In this document: positions 8,135 through 15,956 of the stretch, in pieces
Layout: each line of letters begins with the position of its first letter
Numbering within the stretch: position 1 is the stretch's first letter
From: Thermococcus profundus
Lineage (GTDB): Archaea > Methanobacteriota_B > Thermococci > Thermococcales > Thermococcaceae
Assembly (NCBI RefSeq): GCF_002214585.1
Contig: NZ_CP014862.1
Coordinates: forward strand, 310,001 to 374,000
DNA length: 64,000 nucleotides
Direction of reading: 5' to 3'
Program-made: the position numbers and the translations under genes
The notes under the pieces: generated by a model
Databases searched by the model: none
The model's input: the letters and a program-made list of their open reading frames with translations, nothing else
Told to the model about the DNA's origin: nothing

Positions 8135-8153
8135 GGGTTATCCCAAATAACCC
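8135..8153. repeat. perfect 7-bp inverted repeat between divergent genes
   Basis: GGGTTAT and ATAACCC are separated by five bases. The repeat lies 22-40 bases before the minus-strand start at 8113, over the place where its TATA/BRE would be expected, and about 75-90 bases before the plus-strand gene. It may be an operator; no regulator can be named. Confidence 0.4.
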
Positions 8154-8191
8154 TTTTGGTTTGAACGCCTGACTCTGACCATTCCAGTAAC

Positions 8192-8200
8192 GTTTTAAAA
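8192..8200 (+). promoter_or_regulatory. TATA box of the DUF460 gene
   Basis: GTTTTAAAA lies about 30 bases ahead of the first GTG at 8226, which suggests a very short leader or none. Confidence 0.45.
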
Positions 8201-8225
8201 CCTCCCTGAGACCTCCACTTGAGAG

Positions 8226-10262
8226 GTGGTGGCTATTCTAATCCTCGGCCTTGACATAATAAGCGAGAACCCGAAGAGGTTTGCGGTGGTGAGCTGGTTC
8301 AACGGAATGCTTGAGAGAAAGGGGGAGTTCACCCTCTACCGCTTAATCCGCTTCATCCACGCTAAACGGCCGGACATAATTGCGGTTGACAGCGTTACCG
8401 AGCTTGGGGATGATCTCAGGAAGTTTTTGAGGGCCCTGCCCCCCGGAACTAAGCTGGTTCAGGTTACGGGCAGGCCTGGGGAGCAGAGAAGCCTTCAAAG
8501 CCTAGCCAGGGAGCAGGGCATAAGAACCGGTGACCGCTTCGATCCCTACGAAGAAGCTAAATTAGCCGCCCTTTTAGCGAGTAAAGGAGTTGGCTACGAG
8601 GTTCTGGCTTTTGAGGATGAGGTGGTGGTCAAGGTAACGCGTGGGCGGAGCCCTGGAAAGGGCGGCTGGAGCCAGGATAGGTACAGGAAAAGGGTGCACA
8701 ACCTCGTCCGAGATAAAGTCAGGGAAATAGAAGAGCGCCTCAGGAGGGCTGGTATCCCCTTCGACCTCGAAACTGAGGAAAAGGACTACGGTCTGTCCAA
8801 AGGGGAGTTCCGCGTTTACGCTTCCCGGGAAGAGCTGGCAGGGCTCATAAAGCCGATGAAGGGGGGTGATGTGGAGGTCAGAATTCTGCCCGTCGAGAGG
8901 TCTGAACTCGGGTTTGCTCCCCTAACTGGTGAGGAGGCCATAAAAGAAAGGAGGAGCATTATAGTCGGAATAGATCCGGGGATAACCGTTGGAATAGCGG
9001 CTATAGACCTCAACGGCCGCATCGTCGCCCTCCACAGCGAGAGGAACATGCCGGTTGGGGAGGTCTTCAGGTTCGTGAGCGAGGTGGGGCACCCGATTAT
9101 AGTTGCCACCGATGTTTCTCCGGCCCCGGGTTTCGTTGAAAAGATAGCCCGCTCCTTCAAGGCTCAGCTCTTCGCTCCCAGGGAGAGCCTCAGGGTTGAG
9201 GAGAAGAACGAGCTCCTCCGAGATCTTGGAATAACGGTCGACGACGACCATCAGCGCGATGCCCTCGCGGCTGCCTACAAGGCCTACCTTCGCCTGAAGC
9301 CCAAGCTAGAGCACATAGACGCCCGTCTGCGTGAGGCTGGCTTGAGCAAGAAGTCCGAGGAGGTTAAGGCCCTCGTCATCCAGGGCTACAACCTCGGTGA
9401 GGCCATGCAGAAGGTTTCTCTTAAGGGGAGGCGGAGGAAAGAAATGGAAGAACCTGGGGAAGAGCAGAGGGGCTTTGATGCCGAGCCCTACCTTAGGAGA
9501 ATACGTGAGCTGGAGAGGAGGATAGAGTTCCTGGAGCGGGAGAACGAGGAGCTCAGGGAGATTATCAGGGAGCAGAGGAAGACCATCGGAAAGCTGGAGA
9601 GGAAGATAGCCGACTACGATGACGAGGTCAGGAGAAAGGTTCTGAGGGAGAGGGAGCTTGAGGCCAAAGTAAAGCGCATTGAACTCCTTGAGAAACAGCT
9701 CAAAGAGGCCAAGGCCGTAATCGAGAGGCTGAGCAGGGATTTGGTCCAGGTTAAGAGGATGAACGTGGTTGAGATACGCGGTTCGGCTGTCCCGCTCAAG
9801 GTTCTCAGGGTTCTCAGCTGGCGCGAGCTCCAGAGAATAGAGCGTGAGATCGGTCTCAGAAGGGGCGACGTGCTCTTCGTGGCCAATCCCGCCGGTGCAG
9901 GAAAGGCGATAGCAGAAGAGCTCGTTGAGAAGGGTATAAAGGCCATCATAACCGAGAAGCCGCTACCTGAGGTGGTTGCCAGCGTCTTCCGCGAGGCTCA
10001 CGTTCCATTCTTTACTAGCGAAGAGCTCGACGTCAAGAGGGTCGACGAGTTTGCGGTCGTTGAGAGGGAGACACTTGAGACCGCCATAGAGAGGCTCTTG
10101 GCAAAGTGGGAGGAGGAAGACCGCGAGAGGGAGGCCGAGAAATTAGCCAGGTTGCTTGAGGAGTACAGGATCGAGAGAATCAAGGAGCTGGAGAGAAAGG
10201 CCAGGGAAGAGCTCGAAGAAGAAAAGCGGAAGAAGAGGGGTGGGAAGGATTTTAAGTTTTAA
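8226..10262 (+). CDS. DUF460 RuvC/YqgF-like RNase H-fold coiled-coil protein
   Basis: Large archaeal conserved protein (COG2433 type), 678 residues. Residues 1-150 form a first nuclease-like domain; residues about 240-360 an RNase H-fold domain beginning IVGIDPGITVGIAAIDL, the RuvC/YqgF signature, with DDDHQRDALAAA later in the fold; residues about 415-520 a long Glu/Lys/Arg coiled coil; then a C-terminal alpha/beta domain and a basic tail. The RuvC-like carboxylates suggest a structure-specific nuclease or nucleic-acid scaffold, but the activity is not established. It begins with GTG at 8226 or GTG at 8229 in a nearly leaderless setting. Confidence 0.85.
   Translation: MVAILILGLDIISENPKRFAVVSWFNGMLERKGEFTLYRLIRFIHAKRPDIIAVDSVTELGDDLRKFLRALPPGTKLVQVTGRPGEQRSLQSLAREQGIRTGDRFDPYEEAKLAALLASKGVGYEVLAFEDEVVVKVTRGRSPGKGGWSQDRYRKRVHNLVRDKVREIEERLRRAGIPFDLETEEKDYGLSKGEFRVYASREELAGLIKPMKGGDVEVRILPVERSELGFAPLTGEEAIKERRSIIVGIDPGITVGIAAIDLNGRIVALHSERNMPVGEVFRFVSEVGHPIIVATDVSPAPGFVEKIARSFKAQLFAPRESLRVEEKNELLRDLGITVDDDHQRDALAAAYKAYLRLKPKLEHIDARLREAGLSKKSEEVKALVIQGYNLGEAMQKVSLKGRRRKEMEEPGEEQRGFDAEPYLRRIRELERRIEFLERENEELREIIREQRKTIGKLERKIADYDDEVRRKVLRERELEAKVKRIELLEKQLKEAKAVIERLSRDLVQVKRMNVVEIRGSAVPLKVLRVLSWRELQRIEREIGLRRGDVLFVANPAGAGKAIAEELVEKGIKAIITEKPLPEVVASVFREAHVPFFTSEELDVKRVDEFAVVERETLETAIERLLAKWEEEDREREAEKLARLLEEYRIERIKELERKAREELEEEKRKKRGGKDFKF
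10250..10258 (+). promoter_or_regulatory. TATA box ahead of leaderless membrane-protein gene
   Basis: TTTTAAGTT, inside the end of the DUF460 gene, is about 27 bases before ATG 10281, the spacing expected for a leaderless archaeal transcript. Confidence 0.45.
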
Positions 10263-10280
10263 CGACCAGCTGCCTTGGTG

Positions 10281-10898
10281 ATGAAAATCTCGCGGGAGCG
10301 GTTGGTGATAATCGCTTCGACCTTAGTCATCTTCCTCGGCTTTTTGACCGCAGTCATCAACGGGAGGAGAGACCATATCTACCGCACTCTCGTTGCCATG
10401 ATTAGCCTCTCAATACCGCTGATCCTTCCAAGGAGCCTTCCATATCCACCTAAAAAGCTCTGGCCGTTTCTATCACCAATCTACAATGAGGGAACGATGG
10501 CGATCCTTGCGGTTTTCATAGCAGTTCACGTCTCCCTTGTGAACGTGCCGTTTACCCACTGTGATCTCTTCCATCGAGACTGGAGGAACGCAGATACCAT
10601 AAGCCACTTCTTAGGTGGTCTAACGGTCTGGCTGATCGTCGCTCAGATTTTATCGGGACTTGGTGGGATTGGCATTAGATTCTCCAAAAGGCAGGTTGTC
10701 CTTTACTCCTTCCTCGTCTTCTACGCGCTCTCGATAGGATGGGAAATCGCTGAAAAGCTGAGCGAGAGCGAGATAAGCTTCATTCATGAGAGCTTTGCCA
10801 ACAAGCTCCGTGACCTCCTCATGGACACGCTGGGGGCTTTGTTTGCCCTCTGGATGATAGAAAGAAAGGGGTATCCCTTCAGCCTTGAGGAGGAATAG
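10281..10898 (+). CDS. integral membrane protein, YjdF/DUF2238-like
   Basis: About 205 residues with six to seven hydrophobic helices. Conserved-looking polar segments inside or between helices are DTISHFLGGLTVWL, IGWEIAEKL and DLLMDTLGALFALW, which resemble the His, Glu and Asp residues of the YjdF (DUF2238) inner-membrane family; this match is by eye and the function of that family is unknown. ATG 10281 is chosen over TTG 10275 and GTG 10278 because of the TATA spacing. The 3' end overlaps a convergent regulator gene by 20 bases. Confidence 0.6.
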   Translation: MKISRERLVIIASTLVIFLGFLTAVINGRRDHIYRTLVAMISLSIPLILPRSLPYPPKKLWPFLSPIYNEGTMAILAVFIAVHVSLVNVPFTHCDLFHRDWRNADTISHFLGGLTVWLIVAQILSGLGGIGIRFSKRQVVLYSFLVFYALSIGWEIAEKLSESEISFIHESFANKLRDLLMDTLGALFALWMIERKGYPFSLEEE

Positions 10899-11190
10899 CG
10901 GCCGAGAGCGCCTCCTTCAATGCCCTCATGTACCTTGCCGTCTCTTCCGCGCCTTTCTCCGTTATTCTGACAGCTGTCCTTGGCCTATCGGCGATGACCT
11001 TGTAAACCTCCACGTAGCCAACCTTCTCAAGGGTCTTCAGGTGGGAGTCGAGGTTTCCGGGTGTTACCTCGAGCACTTCCAGGAGGTCTCTGAAGAGGGC
11101 CCTTTCCCTCGGCAGGAGGTAGAGCATTATGGCGAGCCTTATGGGGTTGCCGAGGACGTTGTTGGAGCTCAGCTCCTTGAGGGCTTCCAT
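10879..11190 (-). CDS. winged-helix (ArsR-like) transcriptional regulator
   Basis: A 103-residue DNA-binding protein. Residues 10-75 show the winged-helix pattern: NVLGNPIRLAIMLYLL, LFRDLLEVLEVTPGNLDSHLKTLEKVGYVEV with the recognition helix near TPGNLDSHL, then RTAVRITEKG as the wing. The C-terminal helix may dimerise. ATG 11190 follows GGTGATAAA; the longer reading starts inside the upstream gene. Four bases separate it from that membrane-protein gene, so the pair is an operon and the regulator probably controls its own membrane partner. Confidence 0.85.
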   Translation of the reverse strand: MEALKELSSNNVLGNPIRLAIMLYLLPRERALFRDLLEVLEVTPGNLDSHLKTLEKVGYVEVYKVIADRPRTAVRITEKGAEETARYMRALKEALSAAIPPQG

Positions 11191-11194
11191 TTTA

Positions 11195-11800
11195 TCACCG
11201 CTCGACGGCTTTGAAGGCGGAGTGGAGGTATAGAAGTATTGTTGCGGCAAATCCCAGTGAGACCACGAAGCCGGCCCAGACCATCGCTCCGCTTTTCATC
11301 CTCCACGCCAGCGGTATGGCTAGAGCTGGTATTAGAAACGCGGGAACCATCTCATTCTCGGCTTTGTAACATCTTCTCAGTATTCCCCACTGGCCAAGGA
11401 GTGAGACGCTGATAAAGCTCAAGAAGCCCACGGCAAGACCCGCCTCTTCGTTTACCCCCGGGTTTAATGATGGTACCAGAACCCACCCCAGCATCGCGCC
11501 AGCTATCCAGGCCCCCGTTATTTCCCAGCCGATCTTTTTTCTGGGATCCCTTTTGATCCCGGAGATGATCACTATCCTTTTCCAAACCTTTGACGTGAAG
11601 GCAACCACGAGGATCGTGGCAGTCGCCCAGTATGCGATGCTGAAAGCAGTTCCGCCGTGAAAGAACTTGAGTATAACGTAGAACAGGGTCAGAACAGCTA
11701 GAAACCCCGAAAAGTTCATGGCCGTGTATATTTTCTCAGCCGCTATCAGCTTTCCTTCCACCCTCTCAAGCACATTCTTGAGTTCCCTCACGTCTTCCAT
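11195..11800 (-). CDS. membrane protein paired with ArsR-like regulator
   Basis: About 201 residues. An N-terminal amphipathic helix (residues 1-28, rich in Glu and Lys) precedes five to six hydrophobic helices. No family recognised. Co-transcription with a winged-helix regulator is a common archaeal pattern in which the membrane protein may sense or transport the ligand; that is inference. ATG 11800 is preferred to ATG 11812 because GGTGGTTGAG lies five to nine bases before it. Confidence 0.65.
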   Translation of the reverse strand: MEDVRELKNVLERVEGKLIAAEKIYTAMNFSGFLAVLTLFYVILKFFHGGTAFSIAYWATATILVVAFTSKVWKRIVIISGIKRDPRKKIGWEITGAWIAGAMLGWVLVPSLNPGVNEEAGLAVGFLSFISVSLLGQWGILRRCYKAENEMVPAFLIPALAIPLAWRMKSGAMVWAGFVVSLGFAATILLYLHSAFKAVER

Positions 11801-11830
11801 CTCAACCACCATTGGGAATTGGGAGCTCCC

Positions 11831-11840
11831 CTATTTATAG
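11831..11840 (-). promoter_or_regulatory. TATA box of the membrane-protein/regulator operon
   Basis: CTATAAATAG on the minus strand lies about 35 bases before ATG 11800, leaving room for the GGTGG ribosome binding site. Confidence 0.55.
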
Positions 11841-11890
11841 CGTGGAGTTTCTCTGGATTTCAGAGTGCCAACACGAGTAGGCTGACGATA

Positions 11891-11900
11891 CTATTAAATA
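11891..11900 (+). promoter_or_regulatory. TATA box of the first KaiC-like gene
   Basis: CTATTAAATA lies about 38 bases before GTG 11934; a short leader then carries the ribosome binding site GGTGAG at 11922-11927. Confidence 0.45.
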
Positions 11901-11933
11901 CTCCGATGCATCATAACAGTTTGGTGAGACAGC

Positions 11934-12677
11934 GTGGAGCTTCTGAGTACGGGCATTCCCATCCTCGATGAGGCGTTGGGTGGGGGCCTTCTTGAGGACA
12001 GTAACCTCCTCATAGTCTACGATACTTACTCAAACGGCTGGGCCCTGGCCTTTGAGATGCTCAGGAACCGCATAGGTGAGGGGGACTTCGGTGTCATCAT
12101 AAACTCAGTGATGCCATTCACTCCCCTCAAGATGGAGCTCGGGCTTATAGAGCTTGACATTGAAGAGGAGGGAAGAAAGAACAACCTTGCGATCGTGGAC
12201 ATCTTCTCCTCGTTCTACGGGATAGATTACCCACTGGACTTTGTGTACGTTGCTAAGAACATGGATACCAGTACTTTCATGCCAAAATACAGCTCCCTCT
12301 ACAGACGTCTTCTCACGGAGCGGATCAAAGACAGACGTCCCATTGGGGTGGATTTCACTGTAGATGGCCTGGCGTTCTTATTTGGGGAGGATAACTTTAT
12401 CAGGATGTTCCAGAACCTAATCGCCCTGAAGGAAAAGGCAAGGATCTCAGAGAAGAGAAAAAGGCCCATAAACATTTTTCTCCTGAACAGGGGCAGGGCC
12501 TCGGAAAGGCTCACGGCTTGGATGTCCGCTTATAGCCAGTACGTCATAGAGTTCTGCTCCTCCCCGAACTCTATGAGCGAGAGGATGGTGATCAGAAAGT
12601 CGCCCCTGCCTGGTTTCAGGCCCAGGGACGGCGGCTACAGCTTCCAAGTTGAGGGTGGAAGGATTTATATAGAGTAG
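11934..12677 (+). CDS. KaiC-like RecA-fold protein with degenerate P-loop (1)
   Basis: A 247-residue relative of archaeal KaiC-like ATPases. The N-terminus keeps the KaiC entry signature (STGIPILDEALGGGL) and a Walker-B-like strand (LAIVDIFSS), but where Walker A should be the sequence is VYDTYSNGWALA, with no GxxGxGKT Lys. It is therefore unlikely to bind ATP in the usual way. Clearly paralogous to the protein at 13970 over its full length, including the INIFLLNRGRAS and MVIRKSPLPGF segments. GTG start with GGTGAG four to five bases upstream. Role unknown; pseudo-ATPase signalling is speculation. Confidence 0.75.
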   Translation: MELLSTGIPILDEALGGGLLEDSNLLIVYDTYSNGWALAFEMLRNRIGEGDFGVIINSVMPFTPLKMELGLIELDIEEEGRKNNLAIVDIFSSFYGIDYPLDFVYVAKNMDTSTFMPKYSSLYRRLLTERIKDRRPIGVDFTVDGLAFLFGEDNFIRMFQNLIALKEKARISEKRKRPINIFLLNRGRASERLTAWMSAYSQYVIEFCSSPNSMSERMVIRKSPLPGFRPRDGGYSFQVEGGRIYIE

Positions 12678-12878
12678 CTATCCACCGGCCCGGGCCCTCA
12701 TCAGAAACTTCAGGAACTTCCTCGTTTCCTCCGCTTTGCCTTCAATAAGAACCCTGTTAAGGGGTATCCCGTTTCTCTCGATCTTTCCCGCGAACCTCAG
12801 CTCTATCCCTGATCCACTCCTCAGCAGGATTTCCTCGAGCTCTTTGAGAGGGATTGGGGTTAAGATCTCGCGTTTCAT
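12678..12878 (-). CDS. small conserved hypothetical protein
   Basis: A 66-residue charged protein (MKREILTPIPLKELEEILL...). No motif recognised; the pattern beta-helix-beta-beta-helix (LKELEEILL, IELRFAGKI, VLIEGKAEETRKFLKFL) suggests a compact alpha/beta fold. Start 12878 is chosen because the strong TATA box TTTATAAAT (12911-12919) covers the other possible ATG at 12911, which would be upstream of the transcript. No ribosome binding site, so leaderless or nearly so. It converges on the KaiC-like gene with no gap. Confidence 0.6.
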   Translation of the reverse strand: MKREILTPIPLKELEEILLRSGSGIELRFAGKIERNGIPLNRVLIEGKAEETRKFLKFLMRARAGG

Positions 12879-12910
12879 TTTTAATGCCTGATAGGTATAC
12901 CTTACAGCCA

Positions 12911-12919
12911 TTTATAAAT
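12911..12919 (-). promoter_or_regulatory. TATA box of the small gene at 12678-12878
   Basis: TTTATAAAT about 36 bases before ATG 12878. The palindrome GGTATACC at 12892-12899 lies between the TATA box and the start and could be an operator. Confidence 0.5.
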
Positions 12920-12935
12920 CGTCCTTCAGTAGACT

Positions 12936-13910
12936 TCACTCAACTCGGAAAGTCAGCCCCTTCTCCCTGGCCCTCTTCTCCACCTGGAGCCTGAACTGAC
13001 AGGCCTTGCATATCTCGCCTGTGGTTGGCTGGCCGCATATTTTACAGCGGTTCAGCTCACTGGTCTTCTTTGTGTAGGTTTTCGCTATGAGCGGAAAGAG
13101 CTTGTCGTAGCTTCTCAGGATTTGATACTTCGTTCCTGGGTGCCTCTCCTCCATCTCGTTGAGCCAGTCCCTTATCTCGGCCCTGAAAGCCTCAACGGCG
13201 TAGGGGCACTCGCTTAAATCCACCTCTATGTTGTTCAGAACGGCGTAGAGGACTATCTCCTTCTCCGGAATCTCGCGGAGGGGTTTTATCCTCGGGACTA
13301 GCTCCGGGTGGATCTCCTCGTAGTATGGCCCGGTTCTCCCGAGTCTCGCTATGTCCCCCCTGAGTATGTTCATGATGAACATCTGAACCTCGTCGTCGAG
13401 GTTGTGTCCGACGGCGAGCTTGTCCGCTTCAACGTCTTTGGAGGCGTAGTTGAGGAGCCAGCGCCTCCACACGCCGCAGTAGGAGCAGGCCCCTACCCTT
13501 TCTCCCTTCTCGAAGCTCCCCATTATCTCAACAGTCTCGTCGAGCGTAAAGCCTATGTACTCTTTGAACGAGTATATTCTGTGCTCTATCCCGAGCTTTT
13601 TAGCGTTTCTCTTGGCTATCTCGACGCTTGGGGGCCTGTAGCCGGCTATTCCCTCGTCTATCGTTATTGCCACCAGCTCAAATGGAAACTTCTCGCGGAG
13701 CTTCGCCAAGAGGTGCATTAGGACGACGCTGTCCTTGCCGCCGCTCACTCCAACGGCTATCCTCTCACCCTTTCCTATGAGCCGGTACTTCTTCACAGTC
13801 TCCTTGAACTTCTTCTCGACCATCTCGTTGAAGTGTTTGTGGCAGTAGTACCTTCCTGTGTAGCGGGCGTGATACACCGCTGGCCTTCCGCACTTTGAAC
13901 ACTTCATCAT
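12936..13910 (-). CDS. TtuA/NcsA-family tRNA 2-thiolation protein (paralogue 1)
   Basis: PP-loop ATPase of the TtuA/Ncs6 family, 324 residues, expected to adenylate a tRNA uridine and insert sulfur. It has an N-terminal zinc finger (CSKCGRP...CHKH), the PP-loop VSGGKDS at residues 55-61, the CSYCG cysteines near residue 143 that with a later Cys hold an iron-sulfur cluster in TtuA, GHNLDDE, and a C-terminal zinc finger (CKICGQP...CKAC). A second family member lies at 37071-38009; which one makes s2U54 is not decided here, though the second looks closer to the characterised Pyrococcus TtuA. Start 13910 (or 13907) is leaderless, with TATA at 13931. Confidence 0.85.
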   Translation of the reverse strand: MMKCSKCGRPAVYHARYTGRYYCHKHFNEMVEKKFKETVKKYRLIGKGERIAVGVSGGKDSVVLMHLLAKLREKFPFELVAITIDEGIAGYRPPSVEIAKRNAKKLGIEHRIYSFKEYIGFTLDETVEIMGSFEKGERVGACSYCGVWRRWLLNYASKDVEADKLAVGHNLDDEVQMFIMNILRGDIARLGRTGPYYEEIHPELVPRIKPLREIPEKEIVLYAVLNNIEVDLSECPYAVEAFRAEIRDWLNEMEERHPGTKYQILRSYDKLFPLIAKTYTKKTSELNRCKICGQPTTGEICKACQFRLQVEKRAREKGLTFRVE

Positions 13911-13930
13911 GAATCCCGAATCGCGAATGC

Positions 13931-13939
13931 ATTTAAAAA
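13931..13939 (-). promoter_or_regulatory. TATA box of leaderless TtuA-like gene
   Basis: The minus-strand sequence GTTTTTAAATGC is centred 25 bases before ATG 13910; no ribosome binding site is present, indicating a leaderless transcript. Confidence 0.5.
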
Positions 13940-13969
13940 CTGATTGGCCAAAATTATGCGGGTGAGAGC

Positions 13970-14743
13970 ATGGAGGCGTTACTGGAGAAGTTCAGGCCTT
14001 CCGTTGTAGGCACGGGCATAAAAGATCTCGATGAGATGTTAGGTGGAGGACTCATACGCGGGGGGATCATCCTCTTTGTCTATGACGCATCCTCCTTTGG
14101 GTGGACTGTAGGTGTTCAGATCTTCAGGAGGATAATAGAAGATGGAAATGGTTTTGGAATAGTTACGAGCTACTCCTTCCCTCCCAGTCTTCTTGAGAAG
14201 TACGCGCTTAGCATGAACTATGATGTACTTGAGCACGCCAGCCACGGTGAGCTGGTTATAATAGACGTTCTTGGTTCCCTCTACGATGCCAGGGTTGATC
14301 TGCCCTTCGTTTACTACCCAGGGAAGCTTGATCCAGAGACTTTCCTTGCGAAGCTTGAGGCAACCTACCGGAAGATTTTCTCGGAGAGGCTTGGGGGAAG
14401 GACCCCGATTGAGATCTCCGTCACAATGGATGCTCTGCCAAGCCTCTTCGGTGAGGAAGCGGCCATTAAAATCCTCCGCAGGAGCCTGGTTAACAAGGAG
14501 CTCACACTCGTTAAGGAGGAAGGATGGAGACCGACCAATATCTTTCTCATTAACCGCGAGAGGGCCAGCAGGTACTTCCTGGAGTGGCTTTCACAGTACG
14601 CAGAGCACATCATAGAGTTCCGACCCTCAGAAACCCCTGGGGTTGAGAGGATGATCGTTAAAAAGTCCCTGCTCCCGGATTTCGTCCCCAGAACGGCGGA
14701 GTTCAGGTTTAAGAAAGGGGAGATAGAGATCTTCCCGGAGTGA
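13970..14743 (+). CDS. KaiC-like RecA-fold protein with degenerate P-loop (2)
   Basis: A 257-residue paralogue of the protein at 11934. It keeps GTGIKDLDEMLGGGL and the Walker-B-like ELVIIDVLGSL, but the P-loop is replaced by VYDASSFGWTVG, without Lys or Thr for nucleotide binding. The last third (NIFLINRERAS, MIVKKSLLPDF) matches the paralogue closely. GGGTGAGAG lies before ATG 13970. The two copies flank the small gene and the tRNA thiolase on the opposite strand, which suggests an old duplication with genes in between. Function unknown. Confidence 0.75.
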   Translation: MEALLEKFRPSVVGTGIKDLDEMLGGGLIRGGIILFVYDASSFGWTVGVQIFRRIIEDGNGFGIVTSYSFPPSLLEKYALSMNYDVLEHASHGELVIIDVLGSLYDARVDLPFVYYPGKLDPETFLAKLEATYRKIFSERLGGRTPIEISVTMDALPSLFGEEAAIKILRRSLVNKELTLVKEEGWRPTNIFLINRERASRYFLEWLSQYAEHIIEFRPSETPGVERMIVKKSLLPDFVPRTAEFRFKKGEIEIFPE

Positions 14744-15877
14744 TCACCTGGCGAGGTTCATCAGCGCCGGCCAGAGGTTGAGGGCCAGCAGAAGGAGGCC
14801 GACGCCTATGGTTGCGTACCTTATCGGGTTCGCCACGCCCTCCGGCAGGTACTCCTTGAGGACGTCGTCGAGCATTCTCCCGCCGTCGAGGGGGATGAGC
14901 GGGAAGAGGTTCATCAAGCCTATGCCGAGGTCGAGCACGTAAATCCAGTAGAGGGAGAAGAAGATCGGGAAGAGTATGTTCTCGTGCCCGACCTTCGAAA
15001 CGTAGTGCTGACCGAGGTATATTCCTACAAACGGCTTTGTGGGGTCGCTTTCTCTCGCACCCAGTTTTAGTTTAACGGTCTCCCCCTCCCCGTCCCTGAT
15101 GATGTCGATCGTTATCACGTCTCCGGGCTTTGTCGAGTTTATGACCCTCTCAAAGTCTTTGATGGTTTTTATTGCCTCCCCGTTTATTCCCGTTATAATG
15201 TCCCCCTTCTCCAGGATCCCAAAGGCTGGTGTGTTCTCCACTACCCCCGCCACCTCTATTCCCGCGGGCTGTAGGAGGGGCGTTAAGGCGAGGTTTATTA
15301 TCATGACTGCTATCACGGCGGTGACTATGTTGGCGAGAGACCCCGCCCCGTAGACCCTCAGCCTCGTCCTCAGCGGGGCCTTCTTGAGCTCGTCCTCGTC
15401 GGGTTCAACGAACGCACCAGGGATCACGAAGAAGAGAACCAGTCCCACAGACTTGAGGGGAAGTCCGTCTGCCCTCGCGGTAACTCCGTGGCTGAGTTCG
15501 TGAACCACCATTACCACGGCAAGGCCCACGAGCCCGTACCAGAGGGGTATCGTGAGGCCGGGTATGACGAGCTGAACTCCCGCCTGCTTTCCGTGGGTCT
15601 GAAGGGTGGCCATAGCGGTTTTTAAGAGGGCGTAGAAGACGTAGGCCATTCCCATGAAGCCCAGGGCTATGCCGACGTCGGCGTAAACCTTCCAGAACTT
15701 CCGGGCCTTTCTTGCGAGGTTATCTATAAAGCCCAGCATCCTCTTTGTGCGCCACATCAAGATGAACAGGTCAACTGCCAGTCCTTCCTCCTCATTGCTC
15801 CTGTCCCGGAGCAGTGCGTAAATGATGATCCAGAATGCGACTATCCCGCCCAAAATCACTACCAACGCTGATGCCAT
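14744..15877 (-). CDS. site-2 protease family (M50) metalloprotease with PDZ domain
   Basis: Intramembrane zinc metalloprotease of 377 residues. HELSH at residues 126-130 is the HExxH zinc site inside a helix; the third ligand is the Asp of FPLIPLDGGR near residue 340. A PDZ domain (about residues 205-285, VVENTPAFGILEKGDIITGINGE) lies between the two catalytic segments, the RseP/SpoIVFB group layout. About six membrane helices. Such enzymes release regulators or clip membrane proteins; the substrate here is unknown. GAGGAGATGG precedes ATG 15877. The 3' end abuts the KaiC-like gene. Confidence 0.9.
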   Translation of the reverse strand: MASALVVILGGIVAFWIIIYALLRDRSNEEEGLAVDLFILMWRTKRMLGFIDNLARKARKFWKVYADVGIALGFMGMAYVFYALLKTAMATLQTHGKQAGVQLVIPGLTIPLWYGLVGLAVVMVVHELSHGVTARADGLPLKSVGLVLFFVIPGAFVEPDEDELKKAPLRTRLRVYGAGSLANIVTAVIAVMIINLALTPLLQPAGIEVAGVVENTPAFGILEKGDIITGINGEAIKTIKDFERVINSTKPGDVITIDIIRDGEGETVKLKLGARESDPTKPFVGIYLGQHYVSKVGHENILFPIFFSLYWIYVLDLGIGLMNLFPLIPLDGGRMLDDVLKEYLPEGVANPIRYATIGVGLLLLALNLWPALMNLAR

Positions 15878-15925
15878 ATTCCATCTCCTCTCGCTCTCGC
15901 TTCCTTTTGATTGGAGGGGGCTTTA

Positions 15926-15935
15926 ACTTATAAAC
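15926..15935. promoter_or_regulatory. TATA region between the M50 protease and the glycan locus
   Basis: ACTTATAAAC is about 26 bases before GTG 15957 on the plus strand and also reads as a TATA element (GTTTATAAGT) about 50 bases before ATG 15877 on the minus strand. Confidence 0.45.
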
Positions 15936-15956
15936 CTGCCGACATTAATGTGAACG

